64,000 bases of DNA from positions 16,956 to 80,955 of the forward strand of contig JAPPJZ010000056.1 of the NCBI GenBank assembly GCA_028874365.1. Reading direction: 5' to 3'. Numbering within the stretch: the stretch's first letter is position 1; each line of letters starts with the position of its first letter. The stretch is from Chloroflexota bacterium (GTDB lineage: Bacteria > Chloroflexota > Dehalococcoidia > Bin125). Positions 62,729 to 64,000 of this stretch are shown piece after piece. Under the pieces are notes generated by a model. It was not told the origin of the DNA. It was given only the letters and a program-made list of their open reading frames with translations, and ran no database searches. The translations under genes were made by a program, and so were the position numbers.

Positions 62729-64000
62729 TCAGCAGCCTCGACCGCAGACCCCGCCGACTCCAGTGGCACGCCGTCGACGAGGGTGAGCTTCGCCCCCAAC
62801 CTCGCGGGCACCTTCTGACCTGGAATCAGGATGCCAACCAGATTGCAGGGGTCGCTCGCGGCGACCGAGATCTTCTCGTCGGTGGTCGCAGCACGGCGGA
62901 CTGCCCTGAGCTGGTCGAGCGCGGCGGGCAGCGCGAACTGTTCGCCGAGAAGACCCTGGATGAAGCGGCCACCACGGATTTCGCCTCGCGCCTCAAGCCG
63001 ACGCAGCGCGCGCAATATGTCCCGCCACTGGATCGTCAGGCTTTCCCGAGTCGCCAGCTCGCGCGACACGACGCCGTAGCGCTGGAGCAGGATCGTCGCG
63101 ACGCGTTCGGCCAACTCGTCGGCCTCGATCGGATCGGTCGGCGCGTCCATGGTTGGTGGCAGCGCCGCCCAGCGGCCGGCCGGCCCCTCGCCGATGAACA
63201 CGCCTCCACCGCCATAGCGCGGACGGCGGGAACGCCGGTTGGGCCGGATGAGCTGTCGCAGTCCCTGGAAGCCGTCGGCGTGGGCGAGTCCGGTGGCGAC
63301 GAGCTCCCGCAGTCCGCTCTCGACGTCGGTGGCGAGGCGGCGCGTGCCGTCGACCAGTTCGTCGAAGAACAGTGCGCCGCGTTCTTCCAGCAGTCGCAGG
63401 ATCTGACTCGCCGCGCCGCCGTCCGCGTGGAGCTGTTCGGCGACATCGGGCTGCGGCTCTGGTGCATAGCGCCCGCGAGCGGCGGGCAACGGAGCCGGGC
63501 GGCGCACCGCCATCAGCAGCGAACGGAAGTCTCGCCGAAGCGCCAGCGCGATCGGCGTCGTCTTGGTCGGAGCTCGACGCGCCGAGCGGGCCGTCAGACG
63601 CGCCCAGGCGACATCGCCGGCGAGGCAGAGTTCGTCCAGCCAGGCTTCGCGGTAGTCGGCGACGCGCGGCGCGATCAGTTCGCGCTCCCAGGCTGCGGCG
63701 GGCGCTTCGAAGCCTTGAAGCTGCTCGATCACGGCTCGCACGCCGGCTTTGCCGGAGAGGCGCGTGTCCGGCGTCAGATGCTGCCAGCGCAGCAGGAAGC
63801 GCAGGTAGTGCTGGACGGTGACCGGCTCGATCTCGGCTCGCAACCGTGCGATCGTGTAGCGATGGATGCGAGCCAGCAGGCGGCGGTCGCAAAACTCCTC
63901 GGCGTCGCTCTCACGTAGCGTCGGCGTGAAGTGGCCGCGCATGATCTCGCCATAGGCCTCGAGTTGAGCCAACCCGTATCCGCAGTCCGGCGCCGACAGT
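62725..64000 (-). CDS. Lhr-like DNA helicase, C-terminal part (5' end outside window)
   Basis: The visible 424 residues correspond to the C-terminal half of a large helicase-related (Lhr) protein. The segment CDRRLLARIHRYTIARLRAE, then YLRFLLRWQHL and RAVIEQLQGFEAPAAAWERE, is typical of Lhr. DYREAWLDELCLAGDVAWARL and winged-helix regions follow. The helicase core lies beyond base 64000, where the frame is still open. It ends sharing CTAG with recQ. Lhr proteins act in DNA repair; the partner genes are not visible. Confidence 0.85.
   Translation of the reverse strand, partial: LSAPDCGYGLAQLEAYGEIMRGHFTPTLRESDAEEFCDRRLLARIHRYTIARLRAEIEPVTVQHYLRFLLRWQHLTPDTRLSGKAGVRAVIEQLQGFEAPAAAWERELIAPRVADYREAWLDELCLAGDVAWARLTARSARRAPTKTTPIALALRRDFRSLLMAVRRPAPLPAARGRYAPEPQPDVAEQLHADGGAASQILRLLEERGALFFDELVDGTRRLATDVESGLRELVATGLAHADGFQGLRQLIRPNRRSRRPRYGGGGVFIGEGPAGRWAALPPTMDAPTDPIEADELAERVATILLQRYGVVSRELATRESLTIQWRDILRALRRLEARGEIRGGRFIQGLLGEQFALPAALDQLRAVRRAATTDEKISVAASDPCNLVGILIPGQKVPARLGAKLTLVDGVPLESAGSAVEAAD

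Overview
The window is 64 kb of high-GC, densely coded bacterial chromosome. Gene content fits a Chloroflexota-type bacterium, perhaps near Dehalococcoidia/SAR202, though I cannot prove the taxonomy. The reasons are hopanoid synthesis genes; likely F420-dependent enzymes (a luciferase-like oxidoreductase and split-barrel FDORs); HspR/HAIR control of chaperones; CaiB, crotonase and SDR acyl-CoA enzymes; Lhr helicase; leaderless-looking promoters; and many locally duplicated enzyme families. No rRNA, tRNA, CRISPR array or intact prophage was seen.

Layout. 1-8 kb (minus strand) is an isoprenoid/hopanoid block: cobalamin adenosyltransferase, TolB-like propeller, Fur regulator, polyprenyl diphosphate synthase, squalene-hopene cyclase, GNAT, dodecin, HpnC and HpnD (cut by the window edge). 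8-25 kb is accessory: a macrodomain protein, a cyclase-family hydrolase, two tandem serine hydrolases, two type-B carboxylesterases, a DM13 protein, a CoA-transferase, an FG-GAP/UnbV lipoprotein, a luciferase-like oxidoreductase, a DinB-like protein, a crotonase and an isolated phage terminase pair. Four families of short GC-rich palindromic repeats are scattered through it, one inside the terminase gene. 25-29.5 kb is a heat-shock locus: dnaJ-hspR-clpC on minus, hsp20 divergent, and a HAIR-like operator between them.

29.5-42 kb holds housekeeping and envelope genes: cytidylate-kinase-like, RimI-like, a heterodimeric ABC exporter, ruvB with a YqeK-like HD hydrolase, an acyl-CoA dehydrogenase and a cell-wall amidase. 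42-54 kb is dominated by duplication: five consecutive VOC (glyoxalase-fold) genes, two double-domain FDOR genes, a ThDP enzyme, and two gene pairs in which a canonical SDR is followed at once by an SDR lacking the catalytic lysine. A Fic gene with its own operator array lies between the SDR pairs. 54-64 kb has an ADP-ribosylglycohydrolase, a TPR protein overlapping clpS, two GrdB/PrdB-like selenoprotein genes separated by a VapBC-type module, recQ and the 3' part of lhr.

The most striking result is the pair of selenoprotein genes at 56948-58279 and 59148-60476. Each has an in-frame TGA at the same place, in a U-P-x-C motif, followed at identical spacing by a small hairpin whose stem shows two compensatory base-pair changes between the copies. 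A standard gene caller would split each gene in two. The canonical/degenerate SDR pairs are the second most interesting system.
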